From Pseudooctadecabacter sp. (lineage in GTDB: Bacteria > Pseudomonadota > Alphaproteobacteria > Rhodobacterales > Rhodobacteraceae): DNA of 41,468 nucleotides. Of the stretch, positions 16,379 through 23,338 are shown one piece after another. The first letter of the stretch is position 1. Each line of letters starts with the position of its first letter. The notes under the pieces are model-generated. The model ran no database searches, was not told where the DNA came from, and saw only the letters and a list, made by a program, of their open reading frames with translations. A program made the position numbers and the translations under genes. The DNA lies in assembly GCF_020627745.1 (NCBI RefSeq), contig NZ_JAHDGE010000014.1:1-41468 (forward strand), given 5' to 3'.

Positions 16379-17263
16379 TTACTCCACGTTTTGGACTTGT
16401 TCACGCATTTGGTCGACGACCGCCTTGAGGGCAAGCCCGATTTGCGTCAGCGCCGTCGCATGGGCCTTGGAACACAAAGTGTTTGCCTCACGGTTAAATT
16501 CCTGCGTCAGAAAATCGAGTTTGCGCCCCACCGGTCCGCCCGCGTCCAGCAGATCACGGGCGGCCTGAATATGCGCGCCCAGCCGGTCGATTTCTTCGGT
16601 GATGTCGGATTTCACGGCAATCAGGGCCAGTTCCTGTGCCAGACGGTCGGGATCCACGGAGGTCTGGCCCGCCACACGGGCCAAAGCGCGGTCCAGCTGA
16701 TCCTGCAGGGTATCGGTTCGGTCAGCGGCGGCTTGAGCGGCATCCTGCGTCAACCCTTCGATGGTGTCGATCTGGCCGCGCAGCACCTTTTCCAGCGCAG
16801 ACCCTTCGTGGTCTCGCATGTCAATCAGACCGGCAAGGGCCTCGGCAAAACCGGCCTTGAGCGGGGTGATCAGGGCGCCGGTGTCGTCGCTTTGGCGCGC
16901 CACCAGAACGCCCCTTTGTGCCAGAACATCCGCCGCAGTGGGCTGGCCCAATGTGACGCCCTTGTCAAAGGCACGGTCCTGTATCTGGTCTAGGGCCGCG
17001 AGGATCAGGTCCAGCCTGTCCTGATCCACCTCAAGCGCGCCATCGGTCTGGGTCCGGTTCAAACGCAGGCTGATGGACACGTTGCCCCGCGTGATTGCCG
17101 CCGCCACGGCCTTGCGGACATGGCCCTCCACATCGCTGAACCCGTCGGGCAGGCGCAGTTTCACATCCAGTCCACGGCCATTCACACTGCGGACATCCCA
17201 TGTCCAGCCCGCGTCATCGGCGAATCCTTGCTGCGTGGCAAATGCGGTCATGGAGCGGATCAC
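16379..17263 (-). CDS. yicC: YicC/YloC family endoribonuclease
   Basis: A 294-residue protein with the conserved N-terminus MIRSMTAFA and the C-terminal family region (GGPVGRKLDFLTQEFNREANTLCSKA) of YicC/YloC. In E. coli and B. subtilis, members act as endoribonucleases or in regulated RNA decay. The start is a GTG at 17263, chosen because it gives the conserved N-terminus and has AAAGGA just upstream; an ATG at 17251 would remove the first four residues. It is the first gene of the run leading through gmk to phoR. Confidence 0.92.
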   Translation of the reverse strand: MIRSMTAFATQQGFADDAGWTWDVRSVNGRGLDVKLRLPDGFSDVEGHVRKAVAAAITRGNVSISLRLNRTQTDGALEVDQDRLDLILAALDQIQDRAFDKGVTLGQPTAADVLAQRGVLVARQSDDTGALITPLKAGFAEALAGLIDMRDHEGSALEKVLRGQIDTIEGLTQDAAQAAADRTDTLQDQLDRALARVAGQTSVDPDRLAQELALIAVKSDITEEIDRLGAHIQAARDLLDAGGPVGRKLDFLTQEFNREANTLCSKAHATALTQIGLALKAVVDQMREQVQNVE

Positions 17264-17463
17264 GGGCGGTCCTTTGGTCGGGGGCTATGCCATTGCACCT
17301 AAAGGCAAATGCAATCGGAGGGCAAGTGTCGCCCCGCCGCATCGACCGCAGGCTGCCCCGCAACATCGCCGTGTCATTAACCCATTAATACTTTGTTTAG
17401 AGAAAATGCGACGCAAATGTGTCATAAACTGAGCAATCAAACGACCCAGACAGGACAACCGTA
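17264..17463. promoter_or_regulatory. Divergent intergenic region with a near-CtrA motif
   Basis: This 200-bp gap carries the promoters of yicC (leftward) and the PAS gene (rightward). On the PAS side an AT-rich patch holds TTAA-TACTTTG-TTTA (17385-17399), one mismatch from the CtrA consensus TTAA-N7-TTAA, with another TTAA at 17377-17380. No clear sigma-70 pair can be assigned with confidence. Confidence 0.35.
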
Positions 17464-18153
17464 ATGAGTATGACATTTGACCCCTACAAACTTGGCAGCA
17501 AGGATGTGGCCCAAGCTGAGGACGTCATAATGACGAACCCTACAGCGTTGAACGAACTTGAACGTTATTGGACCTCGCTGCCGCGCAGGCTTGGCGTGCC
17601 GTCGCGCGCCGATCTGGACCCTGTCGCCATGGGGCGCCAGCTTGAGGACAGCTTTATTCTGGAACGCGTAGCCCCCGGCGTGGCGCGCGTTCGTGTGGCG
17701 GGACGCAACATCGGCAAACTGATCGGGATGGAGCCGCGTGGCCTTCCGATGACCGCGATTATGCTGCCCGCCTCCCGTGCGGCCATGTCGAATTATATCG
17801 AGGCCGCGTTTACCACGCCCGCCATCGTTGAATTGCCCCTCACATCCCCCCGCGCCGTAGGCCAGCCGGTCCTGCAAGGCAAGATCCTGCTGTTGCCGCT
17901 GCGCGACGACCACGGGCAGGTGACCCGCCTGTTGGGTGTGCTGGTGATGTCCGGACGGCGGGGCATGGGGGGACGCCGGTTCGACATCTCTGACGTGACA
18001 GCCCCGCGGGTTGACCCGGTGACGGGCCTGACAGCGGTCGAGGGCGGCCGCCCTGCGCGGACGCGGCCATCGCTGAGGGTTGTGACCGATCCTTCGGACA
18101 CACAAAAGGCGAAGGACACGCCTGCCCTTCGCCTTGTTGTGTCGAACCCTTAA
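17464..18153 (+). CDS. PAS domain-containing protein (PAS_5 family)
   Basis: A 229-residue cytoplasmic protein. Residues about 25-160 match the PAS_5 type common in Alphaproteobacteria: LNELERYWTSLPRRLGVPSRADLDPVAMG, then ILERVAPGVARVRVAGRNI and the LRDDHGQVTRLLGVLV strands. No kinase, cyclase or DNA-binding domain follows; the tail of about 65 residues is basic and low in predicted structure. Such single-domain PAS proteins are thought to be signalling adaptors, but the ligand and partner here are unknown. AGGA lies 9 bases before the ATG; a second ATG two codons on is possible. The last codons lie within a hairpin that probably terminates the convergent aroG transcript. Confidence 0.8.
   Translation: MSMTFDPYKLGSKDVAQAEDVIMTNPTALNELERYWTSLPRRLGVPSRADLDPVAMGRQLEDSFILERVAPGVARVRVAGRNIGKLIGMEPRGLPMTAIMLPASRAAMSNYIEAAFTTPAIVELPLTSPRAVGQPVLQGKILLLPLRDDHGQVTRLLGVLVMSGRRGMGGRRFDISDVTAPRVDPVTGLTAVEGGRPARTRPSLRVVTDPSDTQKAKDTPALRLVVSNP
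18106..18135 (-). terminator. Hairpin in the 3' end of the PAS gene, probable aroG terminator
   Basis: A 10-bp perfect stem (aaggcgaagg at 18106-18115, ccttcgcctt at 18126-18135) encloses a 10-base loop. On the minus strand it is followed by a run of four T (partly within the stem), and it lies about 45 bases beyond the aroG stop. It sits inside the last codons of the convergent PAS gene. Confidence 0.5.
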
Positions 18154-18179
18154 GGGGTCAAAACGCTGGTTTTTGTGGT

Positions 18180-19550
18180 TCAGGCGGATTGCGCCGCCAG
18201 AACCGATGCGCGGCGCGAAGACAGCTCTTCTGCCACAAGGAACGCCAATTCCAACGACTGCGACGCGTTCAGACGCGGATCGCAGGCGGTGTGGTAGCGG
18301 TCAGACAGGTCTTCGTCCGTCACAGCCCGCACGCCGCCGGTGCATTCGGTCACATCCGCGCCGGTCATTTCAAAATGCACACCGCCGGGGATCGTGCCTT
18401 CGGCGTTGTGCACGCCAAAGAATTCGCGCACCTCACGCAGGACACTGTCGAAGGGACGGGTTTTGTAGCCCGTGGAGGACTTGATGGTGTTGCCGTGCAT
18501 CGGATCGCAGACCCACGTGACCTTGGCGCCCTCTTCTTCCACAGCCTTGATCAGACGCGGCAGATGTTCGGCCACGGACCCTGCCCCAAAGCGTGCGATC
18601 AGCGTCAGACGCCCTGCTTCATTGGCGGGGTTCAACTTCTGCATCAACGCCTTGAGGTGGCCAGACGTCATCGTCGGGCCACACTTCAACCCGATGGGGT
18701 TCTGCACGCCGGAACAGAATTCCACATGCGCGCCGTCGGGCTGACGGGTGCGGTCCCCGATCCAGATCATATGACCGGACCCGGCCAGCCATTTGCCGGA
18801 TGTGGAATCAATCCGCGTCAGGGCCTCTTCATATTCCAGCAACAGCGCCTCATGTGAGGTGTAGAAATCCACCGTTTCCATGGCGTGCGCCGCTTCGGCG
18901 TCCATGCCTGCGGCCTTCATGAAGTCCAGCGTGCCGCTGATCTGTTCGGCCATGGCACGGTATTTGTCCGCCTCTGGTGCGCCGGTGAAGCCCAGCGTCC
19001 AGCCGTGGACCTTGTGGATGTCCGCGTACCCCCCTGTCGAAAAGGCGCGCAGCAGGTTCAGCGTGCCAGCCGCCTGCGTGTAGGCCTGCAACATCTTGTC
19101 GGGGTTCGGGATTCGCGCCTCGGGCGTGAAATCCAGATCGTTGATGATGTCACCACGGTAGCTGGGCAGTTCCACACCGCCCACCGTCTCTGTCGGGGCC
19201 GACCGTGGCTTGGCGAATTGACCCGCCATGCGGCCCACTTTCACCACGGGCACCTTGGCGCCGTAGGTCAGCACCACCGCCATCTGCAACATCACCTTGA
19301 AGGTGTCGCGGATTGCGTCGGCGTTGAAGGCCGCAAAGCTTTCGGCGCAATCGCCGCCCTGCAACAGGAATGCCTCACCGCGGCTGACGGCGGCCAGTTC
19401 CTGACGCAGGCGGCGCGCCTCGCCGGCAAAAACCAGCGGTGGATAGGAAGACAGCTTTGCCTCAACAGCGGCCAAAGCCTCCGCGTCGGTATAGTCCGGC
19501 ATCTGCACCCGGGGCTTGTTGCGCCAGTCAGATTTCTTCCAGTCCGTCAT
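18180..19550 (-). CDS. aroG: Class II 3-deoxy-7-phosphoheptulonate (DAHP) synthase
   Basis: A 456-residue class II (plant and Mycobacterium type) DAHP synthase, which condenses phosphoenolpyruvate with erythrose 4-phosphate in the first step of aromatic amino acid synthesis. Characteristic segments are [11 protein letters not shown] (with the metal-binding cysteine), [39 protein letters not shown] and GGVHFEMTG. The frame is open to 19655, but the ATG at 19550 has GGAG upstream and yields the usual N-terminus ([12 protein letters not shown]). It stands alone, divergent from a GlxA-type regulator across a 200-bp gap in which I recognise no specific site. Confidence 0.95.
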   Translation of the reverse strand: MTDWKKSDWRNKPRVQMPDYTDAEALAAVEAKLSSYPPLVFAGEARRLRQELAAVSRGEAFLLQGGDCAESFAAFNADAIRDTFKVMLQMAVVLTYGAKVPVVKVGRMAGQFAKPRSAPTETVGGVELPSYRGDIINDLDFTPEARIPNPDKMLQAYTQAAGTLNLLRAFSTGGYADIHKVHGWTLGFTGAPEADKYRAMAEQISGTLDFMKAAGMDAEAAHAMETVDFYTSHEALLLEYEEALTRIDSTSGKWLAGSGHMIWIGDRTRQPDGAHVEFCSGVQNPIGLKCGPTMTSGHLKALMQKLNPANEAGRLTLIARFGAGSVAEHLPRLIKAVEEEGAKVTWVCDPMHGNTIKSSTGYKTRPFDSVLREVREFFGVHNAEGTIPGGVHFEMTGADVTECTGGVRAVTDEDLSDRYHTACDPRLNASQSLELAFLVAEELSSRRASVLAAQSA

Positions 19551-19750
19551 GTTCTTGCTCCGATTGAAAATACATGTGATCGCGGCCTGCCCCGCAGGAC
19601 GTTTGGCGATACCAGACCCGCTTATAACGAGGATGTGGATAAGGTCCAATGGCAAATGCCGCTTCGCTAAAGTCTGACCCGACGGCTATTTGTCTTGATT
19701 GTGCCATAGAAAGATGCTCAGCCTAACCGTCACCTAACGAAGCGATCACC

Positions 19751-20752
19751 ATGCAGACATACACACCCGTCGAAGTAGAAAGCCAAACCGGCACACCGCG
19801 CCGGTTCGTCTTTGTTCTGCTGGACCAGTTCACCCTTTTGTCCTTTGCCGCAGCCATTGATTGTCTGCGTCTGGCCAACCGGATGGCGGGACAGGAGCTG
19901 TATACCTGGCGCCTGATTGGCGAAGGCGGCGACACAATCAGCTGTTCCACCGGCACGACCTTTGCGCTTGACGGTGATCTGGACGAATTGCACCGCGATG
20001 ATACGGTCATTCTGTGTGGCGGGCGCGATGTGCAGGCGGCCACGACGAAACGCATCCTGAACTGGATCAGGCGCGAGGCGCGGCGCGGGCTGGTGATGGG
20101 CGGGCTGTGTACGGCGGCCTTTTCACTGGCCAAGGCGGGCCTGCTGGATGGCAAACGCGCGACGATCCACTGGGAAAACCACGACAGCTTTGCCGAAGAA
20201 TTTCTTGAGGTCGAACTGACAAAATCCGTCTTCGTCAAGGACGGCAACCGCTGGACCACCGCCGGGGGCACGTCTTCGATTGATCTGTTTTTGCAGATCA
20301 TCGCAGATGACCACGGCGAAACGCTGGCCAACGCGGTGGCCGATCAGCAGATTTATTCCGCGATCCGCACCGATCAGGACACCCAGCGTCTGTCGATCCC
20401 CACGCGGATCGGCGTGCGGCATCCGAAACTGAGCCGCGTTATCCAGGCGATGGAGCAGAACATCGAAGAACCGATCAGCCCCTCCATTCTGGCCAAGGAT
20501 GTCGGCATGTCTACGCGGCAGCTGGAACGGCTGTTCCGGCGCTATCTGAACCGGTCCCCCAAACGCTATTACATGGAATTGCGGCTGCAAAAGGCGCGCA
20601 ATCTGCTGATGCAGACGGATATGTCGGTGATCAACGTGGCGCTGGCCTGCGGGTTTGCGTCGCCGTCGCATTTTTCGAAATGCTACAGGTCACACTATGA
20701 CACCACCCCCTACCGCGAACGCGGCGCCCATGCGGCGCGGCTGTCAGTGTGA
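19751..20752 (+). CDS. GlxA family transcriptional regulator (DJ-1/PfpI domain plus AraC HTH)
   Basis: A 333-residue regulator with two parts. Residues about 15-190 form a class I glutamine-amidotransferase-like (DJ-1/PfpI) sensor, with the nucleophile-elbow region VMGGLCTAAFSLAKAGLLDGKRATIHWE. Residues about 225-325 form an AraC-type double helix-turn-helix, with ILAKDVGMSTRQLERLFRRYL and VALACGFASPSHFSKCYRSHY. Relatives such as ArgR, GbdR and CdhR of Pseudomonas control use of arginine, glycine betaine or carnitine, so a nitrogenous ligand is plausible. No metabolic operon is attached here, so the target is unknown. It is divergent from aroG. Confidence 0.88.
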   Translation: MQTYTPVEVESQTGTPRRFVFVLLDQFTLLSFAAAIDCLRLANRMAGQELYTWRLIGEGGDTISCSTGTTFALDGDLDELHRDDTVILCGGRDVQAATTKRILNWIRREARRGLVMGGLCTAAFSLAKAGLLDGKRATIHWENHDSFAEEFLEVELTKSVFVKDGNRWTTAGGTSSIDLFLQIIADDHGETLANAVADQQIYSAIRTDQDTQRLSIPTRIGVRHPKLSRVIQAMEQNIEEPISPSILAKDVGMSTRQLERLFRRYLNRSPKRYYMELRLQKARNLLMQTDMSVINVALACGFASPSHFSKCYRSHYDTTPYRERGAHAARLSV

Positions 20753-20796
20753 TGGCGCGCGGCATACGGAAAACCTGACAAGGGATTGAGGATCAA

Positions 20797-21234
20797 ATGG
20801 CCAAACGCAATTTCACTGTCCTGCCGGTTCTTGTTGTGCTGATGATTGCAGGGGTGACCCTGTTCATGATCTTCACCGAACGGACCAATGCGCCCGACAT
20901 TTCGGGCGATCCAGATTACCCCCATTATGTCTGTACGTTTGAGCGGTATTGCGTTGGTGAGGCGTGCACCTCCAACCCGATCTACATCATCGCCTATACC
21001 GAATACGTGGACGGACAGCCCCGTCTTGAAATCCCCGGCATGGACCCGCGGGCCACGCTGGACCGCACGGACGAGACGCTGACTTTCACCTCGACCGGGG
21101 GGGATGTTGCGGGACGGTTGATTCTGTTCCGCGACCGTGCGCTGGATTTCTATGCGACGTCCGACGTGGAGGGGGAACCCGATCCGCGTGAACATTTTGC
21201 GTCCGGCCGATGCGACCGCCTCGTCTCGCCCTAG
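20797..21234 (+). CDS. Small membrane-anchored protein of unknown function, four cysteines
   Basis: A 145-residue protein I do not recognise. An N-terminal hydrophobic helix (about 8-26, TVLPVLVVLMIAGVTLFMIF) after a short basic start suggests a membrane anchor with the rest in the periplasm. The soluble part has four cysteines, C46, C52, C57 and C139, which could form two disulfides. GAGGA precedes the ATG. It overlaps the next gene by 25 bases, and that gene's product shows nearly the same cysteine layout, so the two may be diverged duplicates. It follows the GlxA-type regulator by 44 bases and could be cotranscribed with it. Confidence 0.75.
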   Translation: MAKRNFTVLPVLVVLMIAGVTLFMIFTERTNAPDISGDPDYPHYVCTFERYCVGEACTSNPIYIIAYTEYVDGQPRLEIPGMDPRATLDRTDETLTFTSTGGDVAGRLILFRDRALDFYATSDVEGEPDPREHFASGRCDRLVSP

Positions 21235-21596
21235 CGGCGCTGGTTCTTGTGGGGATGTCGCAGACGGCATCGGCACAGTGGGTCTGCGACATGACGCAGG
21301 AGGCGTGCACGCTGTTGTGTGACACGATGCAAGTGACCTTCGACATCGACCCCAACCAGTTCGTAAATCCGCAAAGCCCGGATGAGCCACCCCGCAGACA
21401 GGTCACGCAGGTGACAATGGATGATGCGACCTTCACGGCGCAGGCCATTATGATGGCAGGTGGCATAGAAGGGTTTCATGAAGACGCGGGCGCGTTGGGG
21501 TCACGATTGATGATCGTGCGGGCGGACGGATCGGCGCGACTGACCCTGCAACCGGCCAACACTCGCTGGGTCGGGATGTGCGCGCGCGCGGACTAG
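21210..21596 (+). CDS. Small exported protein of unknown function, four cysteines
   Basis: A 128-residue protein I do not recognise. Residues 1-22 form a standard signal peptide (LALAALVLVGMSQTASA), so the mature form is periplasmic, about 106 residues. Cysteines lie at C26, C33, C37 and C124; the first and third are 11 residues apart, as in the preceding protein, and both proteins have an aromatic-Val-Cys start and a Gly-x-Cys near the end. The ATG at 21210 lies within the preceding gene and has no clear Shine-Dalgarno sequence, which suggests translational coupling. A strong hairpin follows about 25 bases after its stop. Confidence 0.75.
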   Translation: MRPPRLALAALVLVGMSQTASAQWVCDMTQEACTLLCDTMQVTFDIDPNQFVNPQSPDEPPRRQVTQVTMDDATFTAQAIMMAGGIEGFHEDAGALGSRLMIVRADGSARLTLQPANTRWVGMCARAD

Positions 21597-21620
21597 GGCC
21601 GCGCCACCGGTCCGCCCACG

Positions 21621-21656
21621 AAAAAGGGCGCCGCATGTGCGACGCCCTTTGTGTTT
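21621..21656. terminator. Bidirectional terminator between convergent genes
   Basis: The stem AAAGGGCG/CGCCCTTT (21623-21630 with 21643-21650) has an inner CGCA/TGCG extension and a 2-base tip. On the minus strand it runs into five T, and on the plus strand into TTTGTGTTT. It lies between the small exported protein gene (plus) and the outer-membrane protein gene (minus), whose stop is 20 bases away. Confidence 0.85.
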
Positions 21657-21669
21657 GTGATCGGACAAC

Positions 21670-22239
21670 TTAGAAGTTGTAGGATGCACGCAGGCTGAAT
21701 GTGTCGACGTCAACGTCGGCACCGGCATCTTCAATGGTGTGGACCAGATACTCAGCACCCAAACGGATGTTGTCAGTCACCTGATACTTGCCACCCAGAC
21801 CGTAGAAGGTGCCGTCTTCTTCAAAGCCGTCGCCGGACAGCTGGATTGCGCCAGCGGTCAGGTAAGGCATGAAGCTGCCAAGGTCGTAACCGGCGATTGC
21901 TTTCAGACGTGTTGCGTCAACATCAGCGGAACCGCCGCCACCGGACAGTTCGAGCATTTCGTAATCAAGCTCACCACCCAGAACGAAGGAGCCCAGGTCA
22001 TAAAGGTAACCGGCGTGCACACCGAAGCCGTCGACGTCGAGCGTTTCGGGCGTACCCTCTGAGGAAACTTCACCCAGTGTGTACTGGGCACCGGCGTAAA
22101 AACCGGACCAGTCGAGGGACGGTGCCACGATGACGGGCGCCACAACCGGGGCCACGACGACGGGCTCGGACAGGTTACCTGCAAATGCAGTTGTGCCGGC
22201 CAGAACGAGGCCGAGAGAAAGTGAAGAAGTACGGATCAT
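21670..22239 (-). CDS. Outer-membrane beta-barrel protein, OmpA/Omp25-like small porin family
   Basis: A 189-residue protein with a signal peptide (residues 1-20, ending TTAFAG), a short Val/Pro/Ala-rich linker (EPVVVAPVVAPVIVAPS), then DWSGFYAGAQYTLGE, the usual opening of Omp25/Omp31-type eight-stranded barrels. Alternating polar and hydrophobic strands follow, ending in SLRASYNF with the terminal phenylalanine used for outer-membrane insertion. The barrel core is small (about 150 residues) and acidic. Function is unknown beyond a structural or surface role. The promoter region holds two GTGA/TCAC dyads. It is transcribed alone and ends at a strong terminator. Confidence 0.85.
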   Translation of the reverse strand: MIRTSSLSLGLVLAGTTAFAGNLSEPVVVAPVVAPVIVAPSLDWSGFYAGAQYTLGEVSSEGTPETLDVDGFGVHAGYLYDLGSFVLGGELDYEMLELSGGGGSADVDATRLKAIAGYDLGSFMPYLTAGAIQLSGDGFEEDGTFYGLGGKYQVTDNIRLGAEYLVHTIEDAGADVDVDTFSLRASYNF

Positions 22240-22266
22240 TGAGAATTTCCATCCATTAAGATATAA

Positions 22267-22313
22267 CTACGTGAGTAATCACATAGGTGGTTTGGCGGGG
22301 CAATCACACGTGA
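22267..22313 (-). promoter_or_regulatory. Paired GTGA/TCAC dyads upstream of the outer-membrane protein gene
   Basis: The dyad CTACGTGA-gtaa-TCACATAG (22267-22286) has 8-base arms with one mismatch. A second, TCAC-ac-GTGA (22304-22313), lies 17 bases further upstream. Both lie within 75 bases of the ATG at 22239 in a 122-bp gap. They could be operators for a dimeric regulator; the 4-base spacing does not fit the CRP consensus (6-base). Confidence 0.4.
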
Positions 22314-22361
22314 GCAAGGTAAGGTTTTCCACCTGTGACACTGATACAACAAATAGTTGTG

Positions 22362-23237
22362 TTAGCCCTTCGGGGCCCGAAGTCGTTTGATCAGGCTTGA
22401 GGTATCCCAACGCCCGCCGCCCATGTTCTGTACCTCTTTGTAGAACTGATCGACCAGCGCCGTGACAGGGAGTGATGCACCGGTTTCATCCGCGGCTTCC
22501 AGGCAAATGCCAAGATCCTTGCGCATCCAGTCCACCGCGAACCCGTGTTCAAATTCACCGTCAATCATTGTCTGGTAGCGGTTTTGCATCTGCCACGATC
22601 CGGCGGCCCCCTGGCTGATCACCTCGACCACTTCGCGCCCGTCAAGGCCCGCCTGTTCGGCAAAGTGCAGCGCCTCGGACAGGCCCTGCACAAGACCGGC
22701 AATGGCAATCTGGTTGCACATCTTGGTCATCTGTCCCGCGCCGCTGTCGCCGATGCGTTTGCAGATGCGCGCATAGGTGTCGATGATGGGGCTGGCGGCG
22801 TCAAAGGCCGCCTGATCGCCACCACACATGACCGAAAGGACGCCGTTTTCGGCCCCTGCCTGTCCGCCCGAAATGGGCGCGTCCACAAACGCCAGACCAA
22901 GCGCCTCACCGGCGATGTACAATTCGCGGGTGACTTTCGCCGACACGGTCGTGTGGTCCACAAAAATCGCGCCGCGCGACATCGCGCCAAATGCGCCGTC
23001 CTCGCCGAGGCAGATTTCGCGCAAGTCATCGTCGTTGCCGACACAGGCCATGACAAACTCCGCGCCCATGGCTGCAACGGCTGGGGTGGTTGCCATTTTG
23101 CCGCCGAATTCATCCGCCCAGGCGGAGGCTTTTGACTGGGTGCGGTTGTAGACCGTGACCTCGTATCCGGCTTTGACCAGATGTCCGGCCATGGGATATC
23201 CCATGACCCCTAGGCCCAGAAATGCGACTTTCGTCAT
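22362..23237 (-). CDS. NAD(P)-dependent beta-hydroxyacid dehydrogenase (tartronate semialdehyde/3-hydroxyisobutyrate type)
   Basis: A 291-residue enzyme of the beta-hydroxyacid dehydrogenase family. The Rossmann motif is FLGLGVMGYPMAGHL (6-20), the substrate-binding segment DAPISGGQAGAENG (119-132), and catalytic K172 lies in GAGQMTKMCNQ. Family members reduce tartronate semialdehyde or succinic semialdehyde, or oxidise 3-hydroxyisobutyrate or 6-phosphogluconate-like acids. The N33-R34-T35 after the second strand (VYNRT) suggests preference for NADP, but this is only a hint. AGGGA precedes the ATG. It stands alone, divergent from the acylase gene across 101 bp in which I see no specific site. 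Confidence 0.88.
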   Translation of the reverse strand: MTKVAFLGLGVMGYPMAGHLVKAGYEVTVYNRTQSKASAWADEFGGKMATTPAVAAMGAEFVMACVGNDDDLREICLGEDGAFGAMSRGAIFVDHTTVSAKVTRELYIAGEALGLAFVDAPISGGQAGAENGVLSVMCGGDQAAFDAASPIIDTYARICKRIGDSGAGQMTKMCNQIAIAGLVQGLSEALHFAEQAGLDGREVVEVISQGAAGSWQMQNRYQTMIDGEFEHGFAVDWMRKDLGICLEAADETGASLPVTALVDQFYKEVQNMGGGRWDTSSLIKRLRAPKG

Positions 23238-23338
23238 GATGTTCCCTCATACTTGCATCGTTTTGGCTGTTGCGTGATAGGTAACGGGCGCGGCCCCGTC
23301 GTCAATGGGGTGCGGGACGGTGATAAAAGGAAGACTTC

